This document shows positions 1-6,752 of a DNA stretch of 21,212 bases, piece by piece. The notes under the pieces were generated by a model, which saw only the letters and a program-made list of their open reading frames with translations, ran no database searches and had not been told where the DNA came from. The stretch covers positions 1 to 21,212 of the forward strand of contig JBBRBX010000100.1 in assembly GCA_038205395.1 (NCBI GenBank), read 5' to 3'. This DNA is from Fredericiella sp038205395. Its GTDB lineage: Bacteria; Chloroflexota; Anaerolineae; Caldilineales; Caldilineaceae. Both the position numbers and the translations under genes were made by a program. How positions within the stretch are numbered: position 1 is the stretch's first letter; each line of letters starts with the position of its first letter.

Positions 1-1
1 T

Positions 2-1663
2 CTGGTGGGGCAGACATCCAAGGGTCGCTTTTTTCCCACGCACCGCGAAGATGTCATGGAGGCGGCGGCTGTAGCCGGTGGGATGCTGCGCGGCGAAGTG
101 GAGCTGACGCACACGCAGCGCAACCCGCTCGACGTACTGGCACAGCAGATCGTGGCGATGGTGTCGGTGGAAAACTGGCACGTCGATGAACTCTACAGCC
201 TGCTCCGCCAGGCGTATGCCTATCAAGAGCTTGGCCGGCGCGCGTTTACAGCCGTGCTGGATATGCTGGCAGGCCGCTATCCCAGCCTGACGCACGGGGA
301 ACTGCGGGCGCGCCTGGTGTGGGATCAGGTCAACCAGCAGCTGGCGGCGCTGCCTGGCTCACGTCTGTTAGCAATGACCAGCGGCGGGACGATTGCCAAT
401 CGCGGCGCGTTCGGAGCCTACTTGAGCGACGGCAAGACAAAGCTGGGCGAGTTGGATGAGGAGTTTGTCTACGAAACGCGTGTAGGCGATGCCTTTACCC
501 TCGGCTCACAGGTATGGCGCGTGCTGGAAGTGACCGACGACAAAGTGATCGTCGGCGATGCCGCCGGCGCTGTGCCGCGTATGCCTTTCTGGCGCGGCGA
601 CTACCCCTGGCGCCCCTATGAACTGGGGCAGCAAGTGGGCGCTTTCCGCCGCGCCGATTTCCCGCTGGATATTGTAACGGCTATGACGCCGGCTGAAGCG
701 CGGGAACGCATTCTTGGCGAGCTGCCCAACTCAGCCGTCTTTGGCGCCCAGTTTCGCCAGAATGCCGCACGCGCGCTGCTGCTGCCGGGACTGGGCCACG
801 GCAAGCGCACACCCTTTTGGCTGCAGCGGCTGCGCGCCAAGGATTTGCTGCAGGTTGTGCGCCACTTTGAAGACTTCCCCATTGTCGCCGAAACCTACCG
901 CGACTGTTTGCAGGAAGTCATGGATTTGCCGCACCTGGAAGTGGTGCTGGAGGCGATCCGGCAGCGCTATGCCTTTCCGGCGGCATGGCTGGAGCAGCAG
1001 GCCGAGCAACTGATCGCCGATCGCCAGGTGGCGCAAGGGCGCTTTACGCCCGGCTTGCCGCCCGGCGCAGAGACGACGGAATTGGTTGACCGGCGCGTGC
1101 TGGAACAGATGCACCGGCGCACATTGGCCATCCTGCGCAACGAGATACAGCCGGTTTCGCCTGCCGCTTACGCTGATTTTCTGGCCCGCTGGCAGCATGT
1201 ACATCCGGCGCAGCGTTTAACCAGCGAAGGCGCTTTGCGCCGCATCCTCCAGCAGCTGCGGGCAGGGGCAGCCCATCCTGGGCACGACGACGACCCGCCC
1301 ACAGTTCTAAACGCCTGTGATCCGGCCAATTTGTATGGACCGGCTGGTGAATGGCAGACTGCCAATGGTGCGCCTTTTGCCTTCTCGCGCATTCCCTCCA
1401 CCTGGCTTGTCCAGCAGGCAGGTCGCCCGCTGCTGTTGATCCGTGACAGCGGCGCAGACCTGGCCACGGTCGCAGGAGCGGGTGAAGGGGTCATCCGTCA
1501 AGCACTCAGTGCCTGGCTCGCCCATGCCGCCACTTTTTCGGCGCGTGTCAATACAACTACCTGGAACGATGAGCCGGTGCAGGGCAGCGCCGGGCAGCCA
1601 TTGCTGGAAGCAGCAGGGTTTTATCGCGATTACCTGGCCATGACATGGGAAAGAACCAGATAA
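2..1663 (+). CDS. lhr: Lhr-family ATP-dependent helicase, C-terminal part (5' end outside window)
   Basis: The frame is open to the left edge, so the helicase motor domains lie upstream and only about 553 residues are seen. The visible part matches, from memory, the region behind the RecA domains of Lhr: the end of RecA2 (GRFFPTHRED), the winged-helix region, the beta-barrel region (residues about 120-210, with TSGGTIANRG), a segment with the family phrase FGAQFRQNAARALLLPG near 245-265, and a helical segment. The last 110 residues carry the Lhr tail (DPANLYGP, then LLEAAGF at the end). Lhr is a 3'-5' DNA translocase and helicase linked to DNA repair. The step from the LRRILQQLR segment (about 415) straight to the tail looks shorter than in full-length Lhr, so a block of the C-terminal region may be missing. 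The next gene starts 10 bp downstream, suggesting an operon. Confidence 0.85.
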   Translation: MVGQTSKGRFFPTHREDVMEAAAVAGGMLRGEVELTHTQRNPLDVLAQQIVAMVSVENWHVDELYSLLRQAYAYQELGRRAFTAVLDMLAGRYPSLTHGELRARLVWDQVNQQLAALPGSRLLAMTSGGTIANRGAFGAYLSDGKTKLGELDEEFVYETRVGDAFTLGSQVWRVLEVTDDKVIVGDAAGAVPRMPFWRGDYPWRPYELGQQVGAFRRADFPLDIVTAMTPAEARERILGELPNSAVFGAQFRQNAARALLLPGLGHGKRTPFWLQRLRAKDLLQVVRHFEDFPIVAETYRDCLQEVMDLPHLEVVLEAIRQRYAFPAAWLEQQAEQLIADRQVAQGRFTPGLPPGAETTELVDRRVLEQMHRRTLAILRNEIQPVSPAAYADFLARWQHVHPAQRLTSEGALRRILQQLRAGAAHPGHDDDPPTVLNACDPANLYGPAGEWQTANGAPFAFSRIPSTWLVQQAGRPLLLIRDSGADLATVAGAGEGVIRQALSAWLAHAATFSARVNTTTWNDEPVQGSAGQPLLEAAGFYRDYLAMTWERTR

Positions 1664-1673
1664 GGACAATGCA

Positions 1674-2036
1674 ATGGACATTGAACTGCACAGCCAGAAT
1701 GGCATTCTAATTGCCGAACTCCACAACTTCTTACTCGGCACGCCACAAGATGTGCTCGATGTGCTCGGCAGTTTTTATCCGGAGCCGGTGGAGGGCGTGA
1801 TTATCCATGCGATCAACCTGCCAGCCGAATTCTTTCAACTGCGCACACGGCTGGCCGGCGAAATTCTGCAAAAATTTGCGAACTATCGCCTGAAGATAGC
1901 CATTGTGGGTGATTTTGCGCAGTACAACAGCCAGGCGCTGGCCGCTTTCATCTACGAGTGCAACAGGGGACGCGATTTCTTCTTCGTGGCCACACGCAGC
2001 GAAGCGCTGCAACGGTTAGGGGCTATAATTCCCTAA
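1674..2036 (+). CDS. DUF4180 domain protein
   Basis: This 120-residue soluble protein of unknown function matches the DUF4180 family over its whole length. The diagnostic block is residues 61-81 (AGEILQKFANYR, then the hydrophobic strand KIAIVGDF), preceded by a VIIHAINLPAEFF strand-turn and followed by a helix with FIYECNRG at 92-99. No signal peptide or membrane segment is seen. ATG 1674 follows a TAAGGA SD element with 7-bp spacing. An ATG at 1669 is in another frame and was not used. It sits 10 bp behind the Lhr gene and 32 bp before the MFS gene, so the three are probably co-transcribed. Family members often stand alone near regulators. The Lhr pairing may be accidental. Confidence 0.8.
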   Translation: MDIELHSQNGILIAELHNFLLGTPQDVLDVLGSFYPEPVEGVIIHAINLPAEFFQLRTRLAGEILQKFANYRLKIAIVGDFAQYNSQALAAFIYECNRGRDFFFVATRSEALQRLGAIIP

Positions 2037-2068
2037 ACCGGCTTATCAGTGTGCATCGGAGATTGTTG

Positions 2069-3307
2069 ATGGACAGCACCACCGCTACTTCTACCCCCGT
2101 GACCGCCCGCCCTCTGCGCCCGAAGGCCACAACTGCCGCGTACTTTGCCGCCTTTGTGGCCCTCGGCTTGATGTCCGCCTCGCTGGGGCCGACGCTGCCG
2201 GGGCTGGCCCAGCACACGCAGACACGCATCGACCAGATCAGTATCCTGTTTACAGCGCGATCTTCCGGCTACTTTCTGGGTTCGCTGCTGGGCGGGCGTC
2301 TCTACGACCGTATGCCGGGCCATTCGCTGTTGGGGGTCATGCTGCTGATGATGGCGGCCACAATGGCGCTCACGCCGCTGATCGGCCAGTTAGCCGTTCT
2401 GGCGGCGCTGCTGCTGCTGATGGGCATCGCCGAGGCGGTTGTGGATGTAGGCGGCAACGCGATGATGGTATGGGTGCACCGCAGCAAGGTAGGGCCATAC
2501 ATGAACGCGCTGCATTTCTTCTTCGGCGCCGGTGCTTTTGTCTCTCCCATTATTGTGGCGCAAGCAATCCTGTGGACGGGCGGCATCAGCGGCGCCTACT
2601 GGATGCTGGCACTGCTGATTGCCCCCGTTGCCCTGTGGGTGCTGCCGTTGGCCAGCCCACACGCGCCTCGCTCAGCGCTGAGCGGCGTCACAACGCTGCA
2701 CAGCAACCCGCGCCTGCTGCTGCTGTGCGCTCTCTTTATGCTCCTTTACGTGGGGGCGGAAGTTTCGTTTGGCGGCTGGATTTACACCTACGCCATCAGC
2801 CTTGACCTGGCCGCCGCCGCCACCGCCGCTTACCTTACCTCACTCTTTTGGGGCGCGCTTACAGTAGGCCGGCTTGCCTCCATTCCCATCGCTGCACGCG
2901 TGCGGCCCCATGCGATTCTGCTGGCCGATCTAACCGGCTGTCTGATCAGCGTCAGCGCTTTGCTGCTGTGGCCCCAGTCAGCGCCGGTTTTATGGGTGGG
3001 AACGTTTGGGTTGGGGCTGAGCATGGCGTCTTTATTTCCCACCGTTCTCGCCTGGGCGGGACGGCGCATGACCATGAGCGGCGCTGTCACAAGTTGGTTT
3101 CTGGTCGGCTCCAGCATTGGCGCAATGACCTTTCCCTGGCTGATCGGCCAGTTGTTCGAGTCCAGCGGGCCGCAGGTGACGATGGTCACCATCTTGCTGC
3201 TGCTGCTGGCTGCCGTCGCTGTCTACGCCGCCATGATGGCCTTTGGCGGCCAGCCTCACCCCGATGAGGAAACGGATCCGGCGCCTAGTCCGCACACCAA
3301 ACGCTAA
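2069..3307 (+). CDS. Major facilitator superfamily transporter (NaGLT1/MFSD4-like)
   Basis: A 412-residue integral membrane protein with about 12 hydrophobic helices, the normal MFS length. The loop after TM2 carries a G-x-L-x-D-R motif A variant (GGRLYDRMPGHS). The segment around ALHFFFGAGAFVSPII resembles the fucose permease / sodium-dependent glucose transporter 1 branch of MFS, so a sugar or related solute is a reasonable guess; the substrate cannot be read from sequence. The start was placed at ATG 2069, behind GGAG with 7-bp spacing, rather than at an upstream in-frame codon that would overlap the DUF4180 gene. The C-terminal tail is short and charged. It is probably the last gene of the lhr-DUF4180-MFS unit; no strong terminator follows. 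Confidence 0.85.
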   Translation: MDSTTATSTPVTARPLRPKATTAAYFAAFVALGLMSASLGPTLPGLAQHTQTRIDQISILFTARSSGYFLGSLLGGRLYDRMPGHSLLGVMLLMMAATMALTPLIGQLAVLAALLLLMGIAEAVVDVGGNAMMVWVHRSKVGPYMNALHFFFGAGAFVSPIIVAQAILWTGGISGAYWMLALLIAPVALWVLPLASPHAPRSALSGVTTLHSNPRLLLLCALFMLLYVGAEVSFGGWIYTYAISLDLAAAATAAYLTSLFWGALTVGRLASIPIAARVRPHAILLADLTGCLISVSALLLWPQSAPVLWVGTFGLGLSMASLFPTVLAWAGRRMTMSGAVTSWFLVGSSIGAMTFPWLIGQLFESSGPQVTMVTILLLLLAAVAVYAAMMAFGGQPHPDEETDPAPSPHTKR

Positions 3308-3402
3308 AAATCAGCCGCACACCACTATCGCGCGACTCTTACCCCTTACCTCGACAACAGGTTGGTGCACCATGACGAAAGGTAACCTCTTCTTCGTACA
3401 AG

Positions 3403-3591
3403 CTACCGCGCTGCGGGGGCCGCCCGTGCAATTGCCCATGTGGCTGCGCCGGCGGCGATCAGCATGATGACAAATATCGTTGCGATCATGCCCGACGGCA
3501 CAGACAGGGCAAGCCCTTGCATCAAAAACCCCAGTAAAGCAATCACCAACCAGATCAAAATGATGGCAATCAGTCGATGAAGAGATGTCAT
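3403..3591 (-). CDS. Small two-helix membrane protein, function unknown
   Basis: A predicted 62-residue protein with two hydrophobic stretches (about residues 8-30 and 36-56) separated by a short QGLALSVPSG turn, ending in a basic, Ala-rich tail. I do not recognise the family. ATG 3591 has an AGGAC element about 10 bp upstream. The hydrophobic pattern and AT-richer upstream region support a real gene over the overlapping 175-residue frame (3311-3838), which lacks domain-like character and runs into the next gene. It is divergent from the 4Fe-4S protein gene with 163 bp between starts. A role in membrane-stress or phage-shock-like functions is possible but unsupported. Confidence 0.5.
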   Translation of the reverse strand: MTSLHRLIAIILIWLVIALLGFLMQGLALSVPSGMIATIFVIMLIAAGAATWAIARAAPAAR

Positions 3592-3707
3592 AGTCGCTGC
3601 TGTCCTCACTTTCCAATCTCGCTGCCCACCTGCTTTTTAAGCCTACACAATTCATACACAACAGTATACGCAACATGGATGCGCGAAGATACACCTGAAA
3701 AACTTTA

Positions 3708-3723
3708 TCTTTGTATTCAAAGA
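3708..3723. promoter_or_regulatory. Short inverted repeat in a divergent intergenic region
   Basis: TCTTTG and CAAAGA form a perfect 6-bp inverted repeat with a 4-bp spacer. It lies 31 bp before the start of the 4Fe-4S protein gene, in the AT-rich 163-bp gap between it and the divergent small membrane protein. It could be an operator or a leader hairpin. No convincing -35/-10 pair is seen in the gap. Confidence 0.3.
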
Positions 3724-3754
3724 AACAACTTCTGAGGATCAAGGAGGCTTTCGC

Positions 3755-5050
3755 ATGGCTCACCACACGCTGCGCTCCGGCTATGAGTCGTTGGTCGAAC
3801 GCTTGAATCGCCTGCCCCAAGGCGCTCCCCCTTCGCAAACGCTGTACGCCATCCTACAGTTGCTCTTCAGCGAAAAAGAAGCGGGTCTGGTGGCCTTGCT
3901 GCCGATACGCCCATTTACCGCGCAGCACGCCGCCAAAGTCTGGAAGATGAACCAGTCCGAGACGCAAAAGGTGCTGGATGAACTGGCGGGGCGCGCCATA
4001 CTCCTCGATATGCAGGCGCCTGACGGAACGACGACCTACGTGCTGCCGCCGCCGATGGCCGGTTTCTTTGAATTTTCGATGATGCGGCTGCGCGGCAATG
4101 TGGACCAGAAGCTGTTGGCGGAGCTTTTCTACCAATATATCAACGTGGAAGAAGACTTTATCACCGCGCTGTTTATGAGTGACACGCGCCTGGGCCGCGC
4201 CTTTGTCAATGAAGAGGCCCTTCCGCCCGACCGGCTGTTGACTGTGCTGGACTACGAACGCGCCAGCGAAGTGGTGCGCAGCGCATCTCACCGCAGCGTC
4301 GGCATCTGCTACTGCCGCCATAAGATGATGCACATGCATCGTGCCTGCGACGCCCCTATGGACATCTGTATGACGTTTAACGACACCGGCGCCACCCTCA
4401 CACGCCACGGCTACGCACGCGAGGTGGATGTGGCGGAAGGGCTTGATCTGCTGCAGGAGGCGCGCGACCGTGGCCTGGTGCAGTTTGGCGAGAATGTTCA
4501 GCGGGGCGTCAATTTTATCTGCAACTGCTGCGGCTGCTGCTGTGAAGCCATGATCGCCGCCCGTCGCGTCGGTTTTACCAATGCCGTGCAAACCACCAAC
4601 TTTCTGCCGTGGGTGGATGAGTCGCACTGCAACGGCTGTGGCAAATGCGTCACCGCCTGCCCGGTCGAAGCGATGGCGCTTGTCTCAGCCAATGATCCCG
4701 CACACCCCAGACTGCGCAAGGCGCGCGTCGACCCCTCCCTTTGCCTGGGCTGCGGCGTATGCGTGCGCGCCTGCACGCATAACAGCCTCCGCCTGGACGA
4801 GCGCCCCCAACACGTGATTACACCGGTCGATTCGGTGCACAAAACGGTGTTGATGGCGATTGAGCGCGGAATGCTGCCCAACCTGATTTTTGACAATCAG
4901 GCGCTTGCCAGCCACCGTGTCATGGCAGCAATCCTAGGCGGTATCTTGCGCCTGCCACCGCTGCAGCAGGTCATGGCATCGGAGCAGGTGCGCAGTCGCT
5001 ATCTGGTCAGGCTGCTGGATTGGGGCCAGACGCACTTCACCGCCAACTAG
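3755..5050 (+). CDS. 4Fe-4S protein with winged-helix-like N-terminus and extra Cys-rich domain
   Basis: This 431-residue cytosolic protein carries three cysteine-bearing parts. Residues about 25-100 look like a winged-helix/MarR-like fold (helices, then a beta hairpin at TTTYVLPPP). The middle holds C185-x-C187, C198 and C205, then a dense cluster C256, C258, C259 and C261-C263 (FICNCCGCCCEAM). The third part is a classical two-cluster ferredoxin: C292/C295/C298/C302 followed by Pro, and C330/C333/C336/C340 followed by Thr. Two 4Fe-4S clusters are therefore expected, plus a possible third site in the CxC and CNCCxCCC region. The same architecture occurs in uncharacterised 4Fe-4S proteins of anaerobes. 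An electron-transfer or redox-sensing role is inferred; no partner enzyme lies nearby. ATG 3755 has a strong AAGGAGG SD. Confidence 0.8.
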   Translation: MAHHTLRSGYESLVERLNRLPQGAPPSQTLYAILQLLFSEKEAGLVALLPIRPFTAQHAAKVWKMNQSETQKVLDELAGRAILLDMQAPDGTTTYVLPPPMAGFFEFSMMRLRGNVDQKLLAELFYQYINVEEDFITALFMSDTRLGRAFVNEEALPPDRLLTVLDYERASEVVRSASHRSVGICYCRHKMMHMHRACDAPMDICMTFNDTGATLTRHGYAREVDVAEGLDLLQEARDRGLVQFGENVQRGVNFICNCCGCCCEAMIAARRVGFTNAVQTTNFLPWVDESHCNGCGKCVTACPVEAMALVSANDPAHPRLRKARVDPSLCLGCGVCVRACTHNSLRLDERPQHVITPVDSVHKTVLMAIERGMLPNLIFDNQALASHRVMAAILGGILRLPPLQQVMASEQVRSRYLVRLLDWGQTHFTAN

Positions 5051-5054
5051 GGGC

Positions 5055-5075
5055 GAGCCGGCGGTTTACCGGCTC
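5055..5075. other. Stem-loop between convergent genes
   Basis: GAGCCGG and CCGGCTC form a perfect 7-bp stem with a 7-nt loop, just after the stop of the 4Fe-4S protein gene and before the end of the convergent DinB-like gene. There is no T-run on either side, so it would be at best a weak terminator or a 3'-end stabiliser. Confidence 0.35.
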
Positions 5076-5089
5076 AGCACAGCAACCCC

Positions 5090-5587
5090 CTACTGCGGCT
5101 GATAGGGAGCCTGCGTATCCAGATCGCCGACAAAATCAGCCAGCGATTCCTGGCCCAGCGACTGCCGCACCGCCATTGCTTCGCCTAAGTGGTACCAGTA
5201 GTGATAGATGTTGCGCAGCAGGAATGTACCCACTTTGCCCGAATAGTTGGGAACCAGCGGCGCCGCGACACGCTCCGGCGTGAGCGCGTCCAGCCAGAGA
5301 TCGGCAGCCGCAGTGATCGCGCGCCAGCGGCCCCATATTTCATCCAGCACCGGCACTGCGGCAGGTTGGCCGGAAGCAAAGGTGTCTTGCACCTCCTGGT
5401 AAAGGCAATACTCCTGCGCACCCATCAGCCAGTAGCGCTGCTCCTGCGCCGCCAGGTGGCCCACCATCCAACTGATGGAATTCATGCGCCCGACACGCTG
5501 TATCCCGTCCTCCGCCGATACATCTCCCAACCCGCGCACAAACTCACTGCGGGCAAACCGCAATTGCACTACCAATGGATGTGGCAT
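5090..5587 (-). CDS. DinB-like (DinB/YfiT superfamily) four-helix protein
   Basis: A 165-residue protein of the DinB/YfiT metal-dependent fold. The three metal-ligand histidines are visible: H44 in the second helix (WMVGHLA) and the HxxxH pair H129/H133 in the last helix (IYHYWYHLGEA). Related enzymes are thiol-dependent S-transferases (mycothiol or bacillithiol users), but many members are uncharacterised, so the reaction is unknown. The start was set at ATG 5587, with AAAGGA 6 bp upstream and the usual MPHPLV... family start. An in-frame ATG 30 codons upstream also has an SD-like element (AGGTGG) but would add a tail not expected in the family. It is convergent with the 4Fe-4S gene and divergent from the ABC operon. 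Confidence 0.75.
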   Translation of the reverse strand: MPHPLVVQLRFARSEFVRGLGDVSAEDGIQRVGRMNSISWMVGHLAAQEQRYWLMGAQEYCLYQEVQDTFASGQPAAVPVLDEIWGRWRAITAAADLWLDALTPERVAAPLVPNYSGKVGTFLLRNIYHYWYHLGEAMAVRQSLGQESLADFVGDLDTQAPYQPQ

Positions 5588-5747
5588 AGACCATCCTTTG
5601 TCTTCTATGAAACTTGGGTTCAACATAATTCGCTGCGCCTCAGAATAGAGGAATAGCGCCGGCAGCGCAAAATACATTTCGGTTCCACCTTCTCGCTCCT
5701 TCAACTTCGTAACCCCACCCACTTGCTTTTCGCGCCCAATTTGGCTA

Positions 5748-5776
5748 TTGTGTTTCTCGTACAACTTGTGTATAAT
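5748..5776 (+). promoter_or_regulatory. Sigma-70-type promoter of the ABC ATPase-permease operon
   Basis: TTGTGT (5748-5753), a 17-bp spacer and a perfect TATAAT (5771-5776) form a good housekeeping promoter. It lies about 58 bp before the ATPase start, on the same strand. The -10 is enclosed by the inverted repeat at 5763-5789. Confidence 0.7.
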
Positions 5777-5789
5777 AGATGTACAAGTT
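5763..5789. promoter_or_regulatory. Probable operator: inverted repeat spanning the -10 box
   Basis: AACTTGT (5763-5769) and ACAAGTT (5783-5789) are perfect 7-bp inverted arms separated by 13 bp that include the TATAAT. The arms extend to 8 of 10 matches (AACTTGTGTA against AACTTGTACA on the other strand). A dimeric repressor bound here would block the promoter. TetR-, PadR- and GntR/YtrA-type regulators often control such ABC operons, but no regulator gene is in the window. Confidence 0.6.
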
Positions 5790-5834
5790 TAGCACAGGGA
5801 CAGATCACGTTCCCAACAAAGGAGAGATAACGCC

Positions 5835-6710
5835 ATGCTGCGTATTCCATTTTTACAAAAGAACGACCGGACTTCCGGCAAAGCACAACAAGCGTCAGGT
5901 CACTCGCTCATCAACCTCAACAATGTGGTCAAGAGCTATAAGACGCCGGCCGGCGAGTTTCAGGCGCTCAAAAATATAGATCTGCAGATCGAAGCAGGCG
6001 AATTTGTTGCGGTAGTCGGCAAATCCGGCAGCGGCAAGTCCACCCTGAGCAACATGATCACCGGCATTGACCGTCCCAGCCAAGGCGAAGTGGTGGTTGC
6101 CGGCACGGAAGTGCATAAGCTGCGGGAGGGACAGATCGCAGGGTGGCGCGGTCGCAATATCGGCGTTGTGTTTCAGTTCTTCCAACTGCTGCCTACCCTG
6201 ACTGTCATCGAAAATGTGATGCTGCCGATGGACTTTTGCAATATGTATTCGTCACGCGAGCGCAAAACGCGTGCGCTGCATCTGCTTGAGCTGGTGGATA
6301 TGGTGGATCAGGCGGACAAGCTGCCTACCGCTCTCTCCGGCGGCCAGCAGCAGCGTGTGGCCATTGCCCGCTCGCTTTCCAATGATCCCGCCATCATTGT
6401 AGCCGACGAGCCGACCGGTAATTTGGACTCACGCACTGCCGACGCCATCTTCCACCTTTTCGAGCGGCTGGTCGAGGACGGTAAGACGATTGTCATGGTC
6501 ACGCATGACGAAGACCTGGCGAAAAGTGTCTCGCGTGCGGTGACAATTGCCGATGGCGAGATTGCCTCGGACATCAAACATCGCGAGCGGCTGCTGCCGG
6601 CGCCGCAGCACCAGGCAGTGCAGAGGGCAGCCGGCAAAAAGCAGCCGGTGGCGCACCCGCACCTGCCGCTCCCCGGCGCGCTGGGTTTGGGTGCAGCAGC
6701 GGCAGACTAA
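5835..6710 (+). CDS. ABC transporter ATP-binding protein (MacB/LolD type)
   Basis: A 291-residue ATPase of the MacB/LolD/FtsE-like group that powers the FtsX-type permease encoded next. All catalytic motifs are intact: Walker A GKSGSGKS at 62-69, Q-loop Q114, signature LSGGQ at 167-171, Walker B IIVADEP at 187-193 and switch His H224. The SNMITGIDRP and PTGNLDS phrases are typical of the group. The protein is longer than usual (about 230 residues): roughly 25 polar residues precede the domain and a Pro/Ala/His-rich tail of about 40 residues follows GEIASD. ATG 5835 has AAAGGAG about 10 bp upstream. It lies 42 bp before the permease gene, so one transcript is likely. Such pairs export drugs or peptides, or extract lipoproteins; the cargo here is unknown. 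Confidence 0.9.
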   Translation: MLRIPFLQKNDRTSGKAQQASGHSLINLNNVVKSYKTPAGEFQALKNIDLQIEAGEFVAVVGKSGSGKSTLSNMITGIDRPSQGEVVVAGTEVHKLREGQIAGWRGRNIGVVFQFFQLLPTLTVIENVMLPMDFCNMYSSRERKTRALHLLELVDMVDQADKLPTALSGGQQQRVAIARSLSNDPAIIVADEPTGNLDSRTADAIFHLFERLVEDGKTIVMVTHDEDLAKSVSRAVTIADGEIASDIKHRERLLPAPQHQAVQRAAGKKQPVAHPHLPLPGALGLGAAAAD

Positions 6711-6752
6711 GCGACAGTTTCAGAAAATTTGAGGAGAGGAAAGACAAAATTT

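Noticed and set aside
3358..3392. Possible terminator after the MFS gene (AGGTT...AACCT)
   Set aside because: The stem is only 5 bp with a long loop and no T-run.
3311..3838. 175-codon minus-strand frame over the small membrane protein and the 4Fe-4S start
   Set aside because: It has no domain-like features, overlaps the SD and start of the 4Fe-4S gene, and the shorter frame inside gives a clear two-helix protein.
3854..4627. 257-codon minus-strand frame
   Set aside because: It is antisense to the 4Fe-4S protein; composition is His/Ala/Gln-rich as expected for a shadow frame in GC-rich DNA.
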